Source: Microbacterium sp. LWH13-1.2 (lineage in GTDB: Bacteria > Actinomycetota > Actinomycetes > Actinomycetales > Microbacteriaceae). Taken from it: 64,000 nt of DNA. Below are positions 9,223-18,592 of this stretch, in pieces; within the stretch, counting starts at the first letter, position 1; the number at the start of each line of letters is the position of its first letter. The position numbers and the translations under genes are program-made. The notes under the pieces are model-generated. The model saw only the letters and a program-made list of their open reading frames with translations. It was not told the origin of the DNA and did no database searches. The stretch covers positions 1,116,001-1,180,000 of the forward strand of contig NZ_CP151635.1 in the NCBI RefSeq assembly GCF_038397735.1, read 5' to 3'.

Positions 9223-9701
9223 CCGGCGCATCGGAGGCTCTGGATGGACTGGTCGCCCGCGGATGGACCCTCGGGGTGGCGGAGTCCCTGACCGGCGGTG
9301 CTGTCGCGGCCGAACTCGTCTCCGTGGCGGGGGCGTCAGCGTCGTTGCTCGGTGCGGTGGTCGCCTATGCGACTCCGGTGAAGCACAGCCTGCTCGGAGT
9401 CGATTCCGATCTTCTGACCGCGCATGGTCCCGTGCATCCCGAGGTCGCACTGCAGATGGCCGACGGGGTGCGGCATGCGGTGAGCGTCGCGGGACGCCCG
9501 GCTGACGTCGGAGTCGCGACCACGGGGATAGCCGGACCGGAGTCGCCTGACGGCCAGCCGGTCGGCACGGTGCACATCGCCGTCGTGACGCCGACCGCAT
9601 CCGTCACCGAACCCCATGCATTCCCCGGCGATCGTGCAGAGATCCGTGCGCAGGCCGTCGCCGCCGCACTCGCCCTGCTCGTTCGACTCGTCCGGGAATA
9701 G
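9219..9701 (+). CDS. cinA: CinA family protein, nicotinamide-nucleotide amidase domain
   Basis: A 160-aa protein equal to the C-terminal domain of CinA (PncC), which deamidates nicotinamide mononucleotide in NAD recycling. Landmarks are LGVAESLTGGAVAAELVSVAGAS near the N-terminus and the GVATTGIAGPESPDGQPVGTV block. The N-terminal molybdopterin-binding-like domain of full CinA is absent, as is common in actinobacteria. The start overlaps the pgsA stop (ATGA). Confidence 0.9.
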   Translation: MTGASEALDGLVARGWTLGVAESLTGGAVAAELVSVAGASASLLGAVVAYATPVKHSLLGVDSDLLTAHGPVHPEVALQMADGVRHAVSVAGRPADVGVATTGIAGPESPDGQPVGTVHIAVVTPTASVTEPHAFPGDRAEIRAQAVAAALALLVRLVRE

Positions 9702-9785
9702 GTGGGCGATGAGTTCCGTTGTCATGGATGTGCTCACACCGAAAGCACAGCGTGCGAAGGTAGATTTTGTGAAGGTCGGTAGGAC

Positions 9786-9791
9786 TAGACT
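9786..9791 (+). promoter_or_regulatory. Candidate -10 hexamer upstream of clgR
   Basis: TAGACT would give a start near 9798 and a leader of about 45 bases carrying GGGAGGAGG just before the clgR ATG. No good -35 hexamer is visible at standard spacing, as expected if an activator assists. Confidence 0.4.
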
Positions 9792-9842
9792 GGCGATCTC
9801 CTCGGGGGATACCTCGGGAAGACGATCTGGGAGGAGGTTCCG

Positions 9843-10151
9843 ATGATTCTTGTACGACAGGAAATCGGCGATGTGCTGAGGGACTTCCGCCTGCAGAAGG
9901 GGCGTACGCTCCGGCAGGTAGCAAGCAAGGCGTCCGTGGCGCTCGGCTACCTCAGCGAGGTGGAGCGGGGCCAGAAAGAGGCATCGAGCGAGATACTCGC
10001 TTCTGTGGCTGACGCGCTCGACGTCCCCATCTCGATCATCATGCGTGAGGTCGGAGATCGTATCTCCGTGCTCGAGGGCATCCAGGTGTTCCCTGACGTC
10101 GTTCCCGACGACCTCGTAGCCTCGGTCGAGCCCGAGCTCTCGCTCCACTGA
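9843..10151 (+). CDS. clgR: XRE-family transcriptional regulator ClgR
   Basis: A 102-aa helix-turn-helix protein. The XRE domain covers about residues 8-65 (LRDFRLQKGRTLRQVASKAS, then LGYLSEVERGQKEAS as turn and recognition helix). Length, sequence and position upstream of DUF3046-recA match ClgR. In other actinobacteria that protein activates clpP/clpC protease and DNA-repair genes and is itself degraded by Clp. A strong GGGAGGAGG ribosome binding site precedes the ATG. The 141-base gap after cinA holds its own promoter. Confidence 0.9.
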   Translation: MILVRQEIGDVLRDFRLQKGRTLRQVASKASVALGYLSEVERGQKEASSEILASVADALDVPISIIMREVGDRISVLEGIQVFPDVVPDDLVASVEPELSLH

Positions 10152-10173
10152 ACGTCGAGGGTTCCCGCTCTTC

Positions 10174-10398
10174 ATGCGACGCAGTGAATTCCTCCGCGCC
10201 GTCGATACGGAGTTCGGCGGGCGGGGTCCGTCTCTGATCAGCGATCTGGTCCTGAGTCAGCTCTCCGGTCGCACTGCCGACGAGGCTCTCGACGCTGGCA
10301 TCCCGCCGCGCGACATCTGGCTCGCGCTGTGTTCCGAGACGGATGTCCCACCCGAGCGTCGCCATGGCGCCGGGCGCCTCGAGCCTCGCAAGAGGTGA
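10174..10398 (+). CDS. DUF3046 family protein
   Basis: A 74-aa small protein of unknown function that nearly always precedes recA in actinobacteria. MRRSEFLRAVDTEFG and the C-terminal IPPRDIWLALCSETDVPPERR block (the latter read in overlapping pieces) are diagnostic of the family. It starts 22 bases after clgR, so the two are likely cotranscribed. The constant position between clgR and recA hints at a link with stress or repair, but that is inference from context. Confidence 0.85.
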   Translation: MRRSEFLRAVDTEFGGRGPSLISDLVLSQLSGRTADEALDAGIPPRDIWLALCSETDVPPERRHGAGRLEPRKR

Positions 10399-10450
10399 CC
10401 GTCTGACGCTCTCGACGCGTACGGGATCGACACGCCGATCCGGCGTGTTG

Positions 10451-10466
10451 TCGAAGATGTGTTCGA
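10451..10466 (+). promoter_or_regulatory. LexA (SOS) box upstream of recA
   Basis: TCGAAGATGTGTTCGA fits the actinobacterial SOS consensus TCGAAC-N4-GTTCGA with one mismatch in the left half. A TAGTCT -10-like hexamer follows at 10475-10480. The site is about 195 bases before the recA ATG, so recA has a long leader if this is its promoter. Confidence 0.8.
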
Positions 10467-10661
10467 AACCGGCGTAGTCTTCTGCACAAGTGGTTCAGAG
10501 ATCTTGTTCTCCCTGATCCGTGGTGCTGACGACTCAATGTCCGAGGTGCCTCGTACGGTGAAGACAAGCCGAAGAGCCATACGCCTTGTCGGAGAGTTCC
10601 GCCCAGCCGGGAGGACCGCGACAGCCTACAGGCGGCACCACGCGAGCATAAGGAGCCCGTC

Positions 10662-11705
10662 ATGCCATCACCCGCTGACCGCGAGAAGTCCCTCGAGACC
10701 GCACTCGCCCAGATCGATCGCCAGTTCGGAAAGGGTTCGGTCATGCGACTGGGCAGCGACGAACGCGCCCCTGTCGCGGTCATCCCGACCGGCTCCATCG
10801 CCCTCGACGTCGCTCTCGGCGTCGGTGGCCTCCCGCGTGGCCGCATCGTCGAGATCTACGGGCCTGAGTCCTCGGGTAAGACGACTCTCACGCTGCACGC
10901 GATCGCCAATGCCCAGCGCGCCGGCGGCATCGCGGCCTTCATCGATGCCGAGCACGCGCTCGACCCCGACTATGCAGCCAAGCTCGGTGTCGACATCGAT
11001 GCTCTCCTCGTCTCGCAGCCCGACACAGGTGAGCAGGCACTCGAGATCGCCGACATGCTCGTGCGCTCCGGTGCCATCGACCTGATCGTGATCGACTCCG
11101 TGGCGGCTCTCGTTCCTCGCGCAGAGATCGAGGGCGAGATGGGTGACTCGCACGTGGGTCTGCAGGCTCGGCTCATGTCGCAGGCTCTGCGAAAGCTGAC
11201 GGGTGGACTCAACCAGACGAACACCACGATGATCTTCATCAACCAGCTGCGTGAGAAGATCGGCGTCTTCTTCGGATCTCCGGAGACCACGGCCGGTGGA
11301 AAGGCGCTGAAGTTCTACGCTTCGGTCCGCATGGACATCCGTCGCATCGAGACGCTGAAAGACGGCACCGACGCAGTCGGAAACCGCACCAGGGTCAAGG
11401 TCGTCAAGAACAAGATGGCTCCGCCGTTCAAGCAGGCGGAGTTCGACATTCTGTACGGCGTGGGTATCTCGCGCGAGGGGAGCCTGATCGACTTCGGTGT
11501 CGAGCACGGCATCGTGAAGAAGTCCGGCTCCTGGTACACCTACGACGGCGATCAGCTCGGTCAGGGCAAGGAGAACGCGCGAACGTTCCTGCTCAAGAAC
11601 CCCGACATCGCACTGGCGATCGAGACTCAGATCAAGCAGAAGCTCGGAATCGGCGGCGCCGTCGAGGCTCCCGCTGACGAGCTCGCCGAGCGTCGCCCGG
11701 CGTGA
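10662..11705 (+). CDS. recA: Recombinase RecA
   Basis: A 347-aa recombinase that forms ATP-dependent filaments on single-stranded DNA, promotes strand exchange and triggers LexA cleavage. Walker A GPESSGKT is at residues 67-74, and [20 protein letters not shown] plus the L2 loop [19 protein letters not shown] follow. No intein interrupts it, unlike the recA of some mycobacteria. AAGGAG precedes the ATG. The 263-base upstream gap contains the SOS box, and recX follows after 39 bases. Confidence 0.98.
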   Translation: MPSPADREKSLETALAQIDRQFGKGSVMRLGSDERAPVAVIPTGSIALDVALGVGGLPRGRIVEIYGPESSGKTTLTLHAIANAQRAGGIAAFIDAEHALDPDYAAKLGVDIDALLVSQPDTGEQALEIADMLVRSGAIDLIVIDSVAALVPRAEIEGEMGDSHVGLQARLMSQALRKLTGGLNQTNTTMIFINQLREKIGVFFGSPETTAGGKALKFYASVRMDIRRIETLKDGTDAVGNRTRVKVVKNKMAPPFKQAEFDILYGVGISREGSLIDFGVEHGIVKKSGSWYTYDGDQLGQGKENARTFLLKNPDIALAIETQIKQKLGIGGAVEAPADELAERRPA

Positions 11706-11744
11706 TCATGACGGTTCGAGGTCGTTCCGCGATCGGAGTGGGCC

Positions 11745-12680
11745 ATGAGTGATGGCGGGGGCGAGCAGGATCAGCTCGCCCCCGTCATTCCGCTGTTCGG
11801 CCGGAACGCCTCCCGCGAAGCGCCGACGGGCCACGGTTCGTCGGAGATGAGGGAACGCACGGCTCCCGGATCGCCGGGCGGCGATCCGTCCGAGTGGCAT
11901 CGCTTCAGCGGGAACGAGGCGATGGGGTCTGCGCGACCGGGTGAGGATGGACCTGATCGAGCAGACGGCGTCCCTGCATGGAACTCGACGTGGGGTCAGG
12001 CCGATCCGAAGGCGACTGTGACTCCAGTCGCATCGATCGATTCTCGCGATCCGAGCGAACGGCATCCGGCGCGCGGAGCAGCGACGCGATCTGCGCCGCG
12101 GTTGCGGGCACTGCAGCCGCAGGGCGACCCCGACGGCGACGTCGGGGGAGCAGATCCGACACGCGTGCGAGAAGCCGCAGAGGAGCTTCTGGTGCGAAAG
12201 CTGCGCTCTCGGTCGCTCTCGATCTCGGAGGCGCGGACGGTCCTCAAAGGCTACGAGCAAGACGGCACCCGGCTCGATTCGGGCGCTGTAGATGACGTTC
12301 TCGACGATTTCTGTCGAAGAGGGTATCTCGATGATGCTCTGCTCGCCGGGCAGCTCGTCACGTCGGGCGTCGAACGGAAGGGCCAGGGCCGGGTTGCGCT
12401 GTCGAGGGCCCTGGCTCAGCGCGGGATCCCTCGTGACGTGGTCGATGCGGCGCTCGATGAACTCCCCGACGACGACGCGGAGCGTGCGCTCGAGTACGCG
12501 CGCACCAAAGCGCGGGGTTTGTCCCGTCTCGACGGCGACACGGCGCTGCGTCGTCTCGTCGGTCAGCTCTCCCGCCGTGGTTACAACGGCTCCGTCGCGA
12601 TGACCGCAGCGAAGACCGCTCTCGCGGAGGCATCGTTCGGGAGGCCGACGTCAGGTGTGCGCTTCGTGGACTCCGACTGA
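11745..12680 (+). CDS. recX: Regulatory protein RecX with long N-terminal extension
   Basis: RecX binds RecA filaments and limits their activity. The RecX three-helix repeats occupy about residues 143-305 (REAAEELLVRKLRSRSLS onward, with RRGYLDD and KARGLSRLDG). Residues 1-140 are an extra, polar, low-complexity stretch rich in Gly, Pro, Ser, Asp and Arg with no recognisable domain. Typical RecX proteins are about 150-200 aa, so 311 aa is unusual. GGAGTGGGCC precedes the ATG at 11745. An internal start near residue 145 would give the usual length, but codon use stays gene-like upstream. Confidence 0.88.
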   Translation: MSDGGGEQDQLAPVIPLFGRNASREAPTGHGSSEMRERTAPGSPGGDPSEWHRFSGNEAMGSARPGEDGPDRADGVPAWNSTWGQADPKATVTPVASIDSRDPSERHPARGAATRSAPRLRALQPQGDPDGDVGGADPTRVREAAEELLVRKLRSRSLSISEARTVLKGYEQDGTRLDSGAVDDVLDDFCRRGYLDDALLAGQLVTSGVERKGQGRVALSRALAQRGIPRDVVDAALDELPDDDAERALEYARTKARGLSRLDGDTALRRLVGQLSRRGYNGSVAMTAAKTALAEASFGRPTSGVRFVDSD

Positions 12681-12750
12681 GGGCCGATCCGCCTGACCAT
12701 CGATCTCTGCGACACATCGGCGACCCGAGGACGGTGTTCGGATGCGCTCG

Positions 12751-12756
12751 TAGAAT
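12751..12756 (+). promoter_or_regulatory. -10 hexamer upstream of miaB
   Basis: TAGAAT ends nine bases before the miaB ATG, so the mRNA would have at most a few untranslated bases. It is slightly further from the start codon than the 6-7 base leaderless pattern elsewhere in the window. Confidence 0.45.
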
Positions 12757-12765
12757 GGTGGCATC

Positions 12766-14313
12766 ATGACTATTCCGCGCAGTGAGCCGACGATCATCCG
12801 TTCGTCGTCGGCAGCAATCGACGCCGACGGACGCAGCCGCTCGTACGAGGTGCGCACCTTCGGATGCCAGATGAACGTCCACGACTCTGAGCGACTGTCG
12901 GGGTCTCTCGAGAGCGCAGGATACGTCCGCGCCTCCGAGGGCACGGAGGCCGATGTCGTGATCATCAACACGTGTGCGGTGCGTGACAACGCCGCAGGAA
13001 AGCTCTACGGCACCCTGGGGCAGCTCGCAGGGGTGAAGCGCCGCAAGGACGGCATGCAGATCGCCGTCGGCGGGTGCCTCGCCCAGATGGACAAGCAGGC
13101 CGTGCTCGACAAGGCGCCTTGGGTCGACGTCGTCTTCGGCACTCACAACATGGGTTCGCTCCCGGGGCTCCTCGAGCGCGCGCGTCATAACGGCGATGCG
13201 GAGCTCGAGATCCTGGAATCGCTCGAAGTCTTCCCATCGACCCTCCCGACCAAGCGCGACTCCGCCCACAGCGGCTGGGTCTCCATCTCAGTCGGGTGCA
13301 ACAACACCTGCACCTTCTGCATCGTCCCCAGCCTCCGAGGCAAGGAGAAGGATCGTCGCCCCGGTGACATCCTGAACGAGATCCGCCTGCTCGTCGAAGA
13401 CGGCGCGATCGAGGTCACGCTGCTCGGACAGAACGTCAACTCCTACGGCGTCGAGTTCGGCGACCGTCAGGCGTTCGGCAAGCTGCTGCGCGCTGCAGGC
13501 GAGATCGAGGGACTGGAGCGTGTCCGCTTCACGAGCCCGCACCCCGCGGCCTTCACCGACGACGTGATCGACGCGATGGCTGAGACCTCGAACGTCATGC
13601 CTCAGCTGCACATGCCCCTGCAATCCGGCAGCGACAGAATCCTCAAAGCGATGCGCCGTTCCTACCGGAGCGAGAAGTTCCTCGGGATCCTCGACCGGGT
13701 GCGCGACCGCATTCCGAACGCCGCCATCACCACGGACATCATCGTCGGGTTCCCCGGCGAGACCGACGAGGACTTCGAGGACACGATGCGCGTCGTCGAG
13801 CAGGCGCGCTTCTCGAGCGCATTCACGTTCCAATACTCGATCCGCGAGGGCACACCGGCGGCGACGATGGATGACCAGGTCCCCAAGGCCGTCGTGCAGG
13901 AGCGTTACAACCGCCTCATCGCTCTGCAGGAGCGGATCTCCCTCGAAGAGAACCAGAAGCAGGTGGGCCGCGAGGTCGAGGTTCTGGTCTCCACGGGCGA
14001 GGGCAAGAAGGATGCCGAGACTCACCGCCTCACCGGTCGCGGCGAGGACAACCGACTGGTCCATTTCGAGATCACTGGCGGCTCGGAGGTGCCGCGCCCG
14101 GGCGACGTGGTCTCGGTGACGATCACCCATGCCGCACCCTTCCACCTTCTCGCGGATGATCCGACCGGAGCGCCCCTGCGGATCCGCCGCACTCGAGGAG
14201 GAGACGCCTGGGATCGGGCTCAAGCGGACTCGTGCGCCGTTCCCGCCCCGCCCAGCGCAGATGGCCCTCGTGCGGTCTCCCTCGGCCTGCCGACGCTTCG
14301 CGTCGGCGTGTGA
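12766..14313 (+). CDS. miaB: tRNA-2-methylthio-N6-dimethylallyladenosine synthase
   Basis: A 515-aa radical-SAM methylthiotransferase that adds a methylthio group to i6A37 of tRNAs. In order: the UPF0004 domain with [18 protein letters not shown] and GGCLAQ (auxiliary cluster cysteines), the radical-SAM cluster in [11 protein letters not shown], and a TRAM domain near 385-455. After TRAM there is an odd Arg/Pro-rich tail of about 50 residues that reads like poorly conserved extension. miaA, which supplies the i6A substrate, follows with overlap, so both steps of the same modification are cotranscribed. Confidence 0.95.
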   Translation: MTIPRSEPTIIRSSSAAIDADGRSRSYEVRTFGCQMNVHDSERLSGSLESAGYVRASEGTEADVVIINTCAVRDNAAGKLYGTLGQLAGVKRRKDGMQIAVGGCLAQMDKQAVLDKAPWVDVVFGTHNMGSLPGLLERARHNGDAELEILESLEVFPSTLPTKRDSAHSGWVSISVGCNNTCTFCIVPSLRGKEKDRRPGDILNEIRLLVEDGAIEVTLLGQNVNSYGVEFGDRQAFGKLLRAAGEIEGLERVRFTSPHPAAFTDDVIDAMAETSNVMPQLHMPLQSGSDRILKAMRRSYRSEKFLGILDRVRDRIPNAAITTDIIVGFPGETDEDFEDTMRVVEQARFSSAFTFQYSIREGTPAATMDDQVPKAVVQERYNRLIALQERISLEENQKQVGREVEVLVSTGEGKKDAETHRLTGRGEDNRLVHFEITGGSEVPRPGDVVSVTITHAAPFHLLADDPTGAPLRIRRTRGGDAWDRAQADSCAVPAPPSADGPRAVSLGLPTLRVGV

Positions 14314-14327
14314 CCGCAGCTCCTGGC

Positions 14328-15266
14328 ATGAGCGCTCCTGAATCTCGCGGAGTGCCACGACCGCCGCGACTGTGGGCAATCGTCGGCGCGACGGGAACGG
14401 GCAAGAGCGACCTCGCTCTCGACCTCGCCGAGGCGCTCCGCGAGCGAGGCAATCCCGCGGAGGTCGTGAACGCGGACGCGATGCAGCTCTACCGGGGCAT
14501 GGACATCGGAACGGCGAAGCTCGCGCCCGGCGACCGCAGGGGGATTCCGCACCACCTCTTCGACGTCCGAGAGGTCGACCAGGACGCCGCGGTGGCCTGG
14601 TATCAGCCTCTCGCCCGCGCTGCTGTCACGGACATCCAGGAACGCGGCGGGGATGCGATCCTCGTCGGCGGCTCGGGTCTGTACGTGTCCAGCGTCATCT
14701 TCGACTTCAACTTCCCCCCGCGTGACCCGGTCATCCGCGAGCGTCTCGAGCGTGAACTCGAGGTCGACGGAGTCGGTGCGCTGGTCGAGCGGCTCAGCGC
14801 CCTCGACCCCGCGGCTGCCTCGAAGGTGGATCCTCGGAACGGTCGGCGCGTCATCCGCGCGCTCGAAGTCCTCGAACAGGGAAGTGCGACACATGGTGCA
14901 GCGCTGCCCGAGCAGCCTTCTCTCTGGCAGAGCGACACGCGGCTGATCGGCCTGCACGTGGAGCGCGGCACCCTGGTCGATCGTCTTGATGCCAGAGTCG
15001 ACGCCATGTGGCAGACGGGGCTCGTCGACGAGGTGCGCACGCTGCGTGAGCATGGGCTCGAGCGGGGATCGACGGCTCCGCGGGCGATCGGCTACGCGCA
15101 GGCGCTCGGACAGCTCGACGGGCGACTGACCCGAGCTGAGGCTATCCAGGAGACCCAGGCACTCACGCGCCGATACGCACGTCGCCAGGTCTCGTGGTTC
15201 AAGCGATACCCCGGGTTGACCTGGTACGAACCGCCAGTCGAAGCGGCTGGATTCCTCGAGCCGTGA
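14328..15266 (+). CDS. miaA: tRNA dimethylallyltransferase
   Basis: A 312-aa enzyme that transfers a dimethylallyl group to A37 of tRNAs reading UNN codons, making the substrate of MiaB. The P-loop GATGTGKS is at residues 20-27, and [17 protein letters not shown] and LVGGSGLYV follow as in the family. The ATG at 14328 is listed. A GTG at 14310 overlapping the miaB stop (GTGTGA) would add six residues and is equally possible on coupling grounds. Confidence 0.95.
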   Translation: MSAPESRGVPRPPRLWAIVGATGTGKSDLALDLAEALRERGNPAEVVNADAMQLYRGMDIGTAKLAPGDRRGIPHHLFDVREVDQDAAVAWYQPLARAAVTDIQERGGDAILVGGSGLYVSSVIFDFNFPPRDPVIRERLERELEVDGVGALVERLSALDPAAASKVDPRNGRRVIRALEVLEQGSATHGAALPEQPSLWQSDTRLIGLHVERGTLVDRLDARVDAMWQTGLVDEVRTLREHGLERGSTAPRAIGYAQALGQLDGRLTRAEAIQETQALTRRYARRQVSWFKRYPGLTWYEPPVEAAGFLEP

Positions 15267-15317
15267 CGAGCGACCGGGTCATGGCCCGATGTCAGTGGTC
15301 CATGCGAAGGTGAGCGC

Positions 15318-15845
15318 ATGTCCACCCACTTCTATACGGCAAGCAGCCTCGACGGCTTCATCGCGACCGAGCAGCATTCTCTCGACTGGCTTCTGAAACA
15401 GGACATCGACCAGGACGGACCGATGGCCTACGGCGCCTTCGAGAAGACGATCGGCGCTCTCGCGATGGGTGCATCGACCTACGAGTGGGTGATGCGACAC
15501 GAAGACGGGCGTTGGGGGTACACGCAACCCACCTGGGTGTTCACGCACCGAGCTCTCGATGTGCCCGAGGGGGCCGCGATCCGCATCGCACGGGGCGACG
15601 TGGCCGAGGTTCACGCCGAGATGCTCGACGCAGCGGGCGGCAAAGACCTCTGGGTCGTCGGAGGGGGAGACCTGGCGGGACAGTTCGCCGACGCGGGCCT
15701 GCTCGACGAGGTGTGGGTGCAGTACGCGCCGGTCACACTCGGATCCGGGGCTCCGCTGCTCCCGAGGAGTCTCGATCTCGAGCTCGTCGACGTCGCGCGC
15801 AACCGCAATTTCATGTGCGGGCGGTATCGCGTGATGCGTGGCTGA
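15318..15845 (+). CDS. Dihydrofolate reductase-fold protein (RibD C-terminal family)
   Basis: A 175-aa protein of the RibD C-terminal/DHFR-like superfamily. TASSLDGFIA at the N-terminus, LAMGASTYEW, and KDLWVVGGGDLAGQFADAGL with the glycine-rich NADPH loop are visible. Standalone members are common in actinobacteria and their substrates are mostly unknown. The true DHFR of this genome is folA at 198, so this is a paralogous fold and not a second DHFR. GAAGGTGAG serves as ribosome binding site. Confidence 0.85.
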   Translation: MSTHFYTASSLDGFIATEQHSLDWLLKQDIDQDGPMAYGAFEKTIGALAMGASTYEWVMRHEDGRWGYTQPTWVFTHRALDVPEGAAIRIARGDVAEVHAEMLDAAGGKDLWVVGGGDLAGQFADAGLLDEVWVQYAPVTLGSGAPLLPRSLDLELVDVARNRNFMCGRYRVMRG

Positions 15846-15859
15846 TGCGGCATCGATCC

Positions 15860-15865
15860 TAGACT
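15860..15865 (+). promoter_or_regulatory. -10 hexamer, leaderless promoter of the GNAT gene
   Basis: TAGACT is followed by TGGAGGC and the ATG at 15873. The seven-base gap also contains GGAGG, so a leadered reading with a promoter further upstream is possible. Confidence 0.45.
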
Positions 15866-15872
15866 TGGAGGC

Positions 15873-16316
15873 ATGAATTGGGCGGTACGGGCGTTCGATC
15901 GCGCCGATACGGAATCGGTGGTCGCGCTGTGGGACGAGGCGGGTCTGACTCGTCCGTGGAACGACCCGCGACTCGACATCGAGCGCAAGCTCACGGTGCA
16001 GCCCGAGCTCTTCCTCGTCGTCGAAGACTCCGCGTCGGTGGAGGACGAGCCGGCGATCGTCGGGTCTGTCATGGCCGGATACGACGGCCATCGCGGGTGG
16101 CTCTACTACCTCGCGACCGCGACATCGCACCGGCACCGGGGGATCGCCCGTGCGCTCGTCGGAGAGGCTGAGCGACTTCTTCTCGCGCTGGGGTGCCCGA
16201 AGGTGCAGCTCATGGTCCGCGAGGGCAACGACACCGTCCTGGGGCTGTACGACGCTCTGGGATACGAACGGTTCTCGGTATCGAACACGGGAAAGCGTCT
16301 GATCGTCGACGCATAG
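15873..16316 (+). CDS. GNAT family acetyltransferase, YpeA-like
   Basis: A 147-aa GNAT acetyltransferase. SHRHRGIARALVGEAERLL at about residues 89-107 is the acetyl-CoA loop, followed by CPKVQLMVREGNDTVLGLYDALGYE. The order and spacing resemble the small YpeA subgroup, whose substrate is not firmly known. It is a single gene between the RibD-like gene and dapF, each with its own promoter. Confidence 0.85.
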   Translation: MNWAVRAFDRADTESVVALWDEAGLTRPWNDPRLDIERKLTVQPELFLVVEDSASVEDEPAIVGSVMAGYDGHRGWLYYLATATSHRHRGIARALVGEAERLLLALGCPKVQLMVREGNDTVLGLYDALGYERFSVSNTGKRLIVDA

Positions 16317-16326
16317 CGGGGATCTC

Positions 16327-16332
16327 TAGACT
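16327..16332 (+). promoter_or_regulatory. -10 hexamer, leaderless promoter of dapF
   Basis: TAGACT is followed by GGTCGA and the dapF ATG at 16339, a six-base gap without a ribosome binding site. This is one of the clearest examples of the pattern. Confidence 0.55.
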
Positions 16333-16338
16333 GGTCGA

Positions 16339-17211
16339 ATGGTCGCATTCACCAAAGGACACGGCACGGGCAATGATTTCGTCATCATCGCCGATCCCGA
16401 CGGCGCTCTCGATCTGAGCGCCGAGCAGGTCGCCGTGCTGTGCGACCGACACTTCGGCATCGGGGCAGACGGCATCCTCCGCGTCGTGCGCTCCGCCGCG
16501 ATCGCCGACGGCCAGGCGGTGCTCGCTGAGGAACCCGACGCCGAATGGTTCATGGACTACCGGAACGCCGACGGGTCGATCGCCGAGATGTGCGGCAACG
16601 GGATCCGCGTGTTCGCGCACTATCTCGTGCGCTCCGGTCTCGCCACCATCGAACCCGGATCTACGCTTCCGATCGGCACCCGCGCCGGAGTGCGTGACGT
16701 CACGCGCAGTGAGACGGGATACCAGGTCGATCTCGGCCTGTGGAAGCTCTCCGGCGACGACCCCCTGGTCACGGCCGACGGCCTTCCGGTCACGCGCCCT
16801 GGGCTGGGCATCGACGTCGGCAACCCACACGTCGTGGTCGCTCTCGCATCCGAAGCCGAACTGGCCTCGCTGGAGCTGCACCGCGCGCCGGCGCTCGAAC
16901 CGGTGCTTCCTGCAGGAGCCAACGTCGAGTTCGTCGTCCCCGGCGAGCCGCTCGTGCGCGATGGGATCGGTCACGTCAGCATGCGCGTGTCCGAACGCGG
17001 TGTCGGAGAGACGCTCAGCTGCGGCACCGGCGTCGCGGCCACGGCCCTCGCCGTGCGCCATTGGGCGGGGGAGAAAGCCCCGAACAACTGGCGCGTCGAG
17101 GTTCCCGGCGGCACTCTCGGGGTGCGTATGTTCCCGGCGGAGGACGGCGAGCACGTCGCGCTGTCAGGTCCCGCCCAGCTCGTGTTCAGCGGCGAGGTCG
17201 ACCTGATCTGA
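16339..17211 (+). CDS. dapF: Diaminopimelate epimerase
   Basis: A 290-aa epimerase converting LL- to meso-diaminopimelate, the peptidoglycan and lysine precursor. The two catalytic cysteines are visible: Cys85 in MCGNGIRV and Cys228 in SCGTGVAA. The N-terminal [10 protein letters not shown] is also typical. Its stop overlaps the ATG of the following HAD hydrolase. It belongs to the same pathway as dapA at 2538, although the genes are not adjacent. Confidence 0.96.
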   Translation: MVAFTKGHGTGNDFVIIADPDGALDLSAEQVAVLCDRHFGIGADGILRVVRSAAIADGQAVLAEEPDAEWFMDYRNADGSIAEMCGNGIRVFAHYLVRSGLATIEPGSTLPIGTRAGVRDVTRSETGYQVDLGLWKLSGDDPLVTADGLPVTRPGLGIDVGNPHVVVALASEAELASLELHRAPALEPVLPAGANVEFVVPGEPLVRDGIGHVSMRVSERGVGETLSCGTGVAATALAVRHWAGEKAPNNWRVEVPGGTLGVRMFPAEDGEHVALSGPAQLVFSGEVDLI

Positions 17212-17864
17212 TGCGGCCGATCGAACCGATCGATCTGGTCATCTTCGACTGTGACGGAGTCCTCGTCGACAGCGAGAGGCTCTCGGTCGAGGTCGACCGC
17301 CGGGTTCTCGCCGATCTCGGGTGGTCGTTGTCGCGCGAGCAGATCCTTCACCGCTTCGTGGGACGCTCGTCCGCGCATTTTCGCGCTGAGGTCGAGGCAT
17401 ACCTCGGCCAACCGCTGCGGGACGACTGGGAGACGCCGTACCAGCCCTGGTATGACGACGCCTTCGAGCGCGATCTGAAGGCGGTGCCGGGAGTCGAGGG
17501 CGCGCTCGATGAGGTCCCGGTCGCGACGTGCGTCGCATCGAGCGGGACACATGCGAAGATCCGACGGACGCTGGGATTGACGGGACTCCTCTCGCGTTTC
17601 GAAGGTCGGATCTTCAGCGCAGACGACGTCCAGAACGGCAAGCCCGCTCCGGACCTCTTCCTGCACGCGGCCGAGCAGCTCGGTGTCCTACCGGAACGAT
17701 GCGCTGTGGTCGAGGACAGCCGCTTCGGAGTCCAGGCCGCGTGCGCTGCGGGGATGCGGGTCTTCGGCTACGCCGGCGGGCTCACTCCGGCCGACTGGTT
17801 GGAACGAGAGGGAGCGACCGTGTTCACCGACATGCTCCTGCTGCCGGGGCTGATGCGCCGTTGA
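17211..17864 (+). CDS. HAD family hydrolase, beta-phosphoglucomutase-like
   Basis: A 217-aa HAD-superfamily phosphatase or phosphomutase. Motif I is DCDGVLVDSE at residues 11-20 with the nucleophilic Asp, motif II is the ASSGT region, motif III Lys is in NGKPAPDLFL, and motif IV is AVVEDSRFG. The helical cap between motif I and II fits subfamily IA. The substrate is unassigned; phosphoglycolate or sugar phosphates are usual. The ATG overlaps the dapF stop (TGATG). Confidence 0.88.
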   Translation: MRPIEPIDLVIFDCDGVLVDSERLSVEVDRRVLADLGWSLSREQILHRFVGRSSAHFRAEVEAYLGQPLRDDWETPYQPWYDDAFERDLKAVPGVEGALDEVPVATCVASSGTHAKIRRTLGLTGLLSRFEGRIFSADDVQNGKPAPDLFLHAAEQLGVLPERCAVVEDSRFGVQAACAAGMRVFGYAGGLTPADWLEREGATVFTDMLLLPGLMRR

Positions 17865-17882
17865 GCAGTACGCCTCAGCCGC

Positions 17883-18524
17883 TCAGACGAGCGTGATGGG
17901 TTCCGTCGGAGGTGTGCCGTGCTTGCGGACCTTCAGCACCCGGTACCCCTTCGCCGTCGCTGTCCGGTGGACGCTGAAGCCCGGGTGGAACGTCGCGCCG
18001 ATCCACCGCTGCAACGAATCCGCGCCGAGATTGCGCTGCACGACGAGCCAGGCGTCGCTGCGCTCATCGAGTCGGGGGATCCACTTCTCGAGCAGTCCGT
18101 GCAGCTCGTTCTTGCCCACACGGATCGGCGGGTTCGAGCGGATCGAGCGGAACGTCACGTCGGCGGGAACATCCTGAGGCAGGGAGGCGTTGACGTTAGT
18201 GAGACCGAGAGCTGAGGCATTGCGGCGAACCAGGTCGAGCGCTCGTTCGTTCACATCCACGGCCCACACCGTCGCATGGGGAGCGGCGAGTGCCATCGAC
18301 AGCGTGATCGGCCCCCACCCGCTGCCGAGGTCGAGAAGATGACCTCCCGGCGGAACGGGAGGCATGTTTGCGAGAAGGACGGCAGTACCGGCATCCAGCC
18401 GATCCGGGCTGAAGACGCCACCAGCGGTGGTGACGTCCAGCTCACGGCCCGCGAGCGTCACATGGATCGATCGCAGGTTCTCGGGGCTTGCCGGGGCCGC
18501 GGTGAAGTAATGGTCGGACCCCAT
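17883..18524 (-). CDS. Class I SAM methyltransferase, RsmC/RlmG-like
   Basis: A 213-aa methyltransferase. HLLDLGSGWGPITLSMAL is the SAM-binding motif I and SNPPIR at about residue 145 is the NPPY-type catalytic motif of N2-guanine methyltransferases, as in RsmC or RlmG acting on rRNA. The protein is about the length of the catalytic half of those enzymes only. The ATG at 18524 is chosen because TACGCT ends six bases upstream. It converges on the HAD gene and diverges from hflX. Confidence 0.88.
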   Translation of the reverse strand: MGSDHYFTAAPASPENLRSIHVTLAGRELDVTTAGGVFSPDRLDAGTAVLLANMPPVPPGGHLLDLGSGWGPITLSMALAAPHATVWAVDVNERALDLVRRNASALGLTNVNASLPQDVPADVTFRSIRSNPPIRVGKNELHGLLEKWIPRLDERSDAWLVVQRNLGADSLQRWIGATFHPGFSVHRTATAKGYRVLKVRKHGTPPTEPITLV

Positions 18525-18530
18525 ACCGTG

Positions 18531-18536
18531 AGCGTA
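18531..18536 (-). promoter_or_regulatory. -10 hexamer, leaderless promoter of the methyltransferase
   Basis: TACGCT is followed by CACGGT and the ATG at 18524, a six-base gap with no ribosome binding site. Confidence 0.5.
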
Positions 18537-18592
18537 GCGGACAGCGCGGGCTAAGGTTAAGGCTCGCAACAAAACCCAGAGATTAGGGACGG

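Noticed and set aside
9744..9770. Possible ClgR autoregulatory site upstream of clgR
   Set aside because: There are some CG-rich half-sites (CAGCGTGCGAAGG), but they do not form a palindrome good enough to call against the ClgR motifs I remember.
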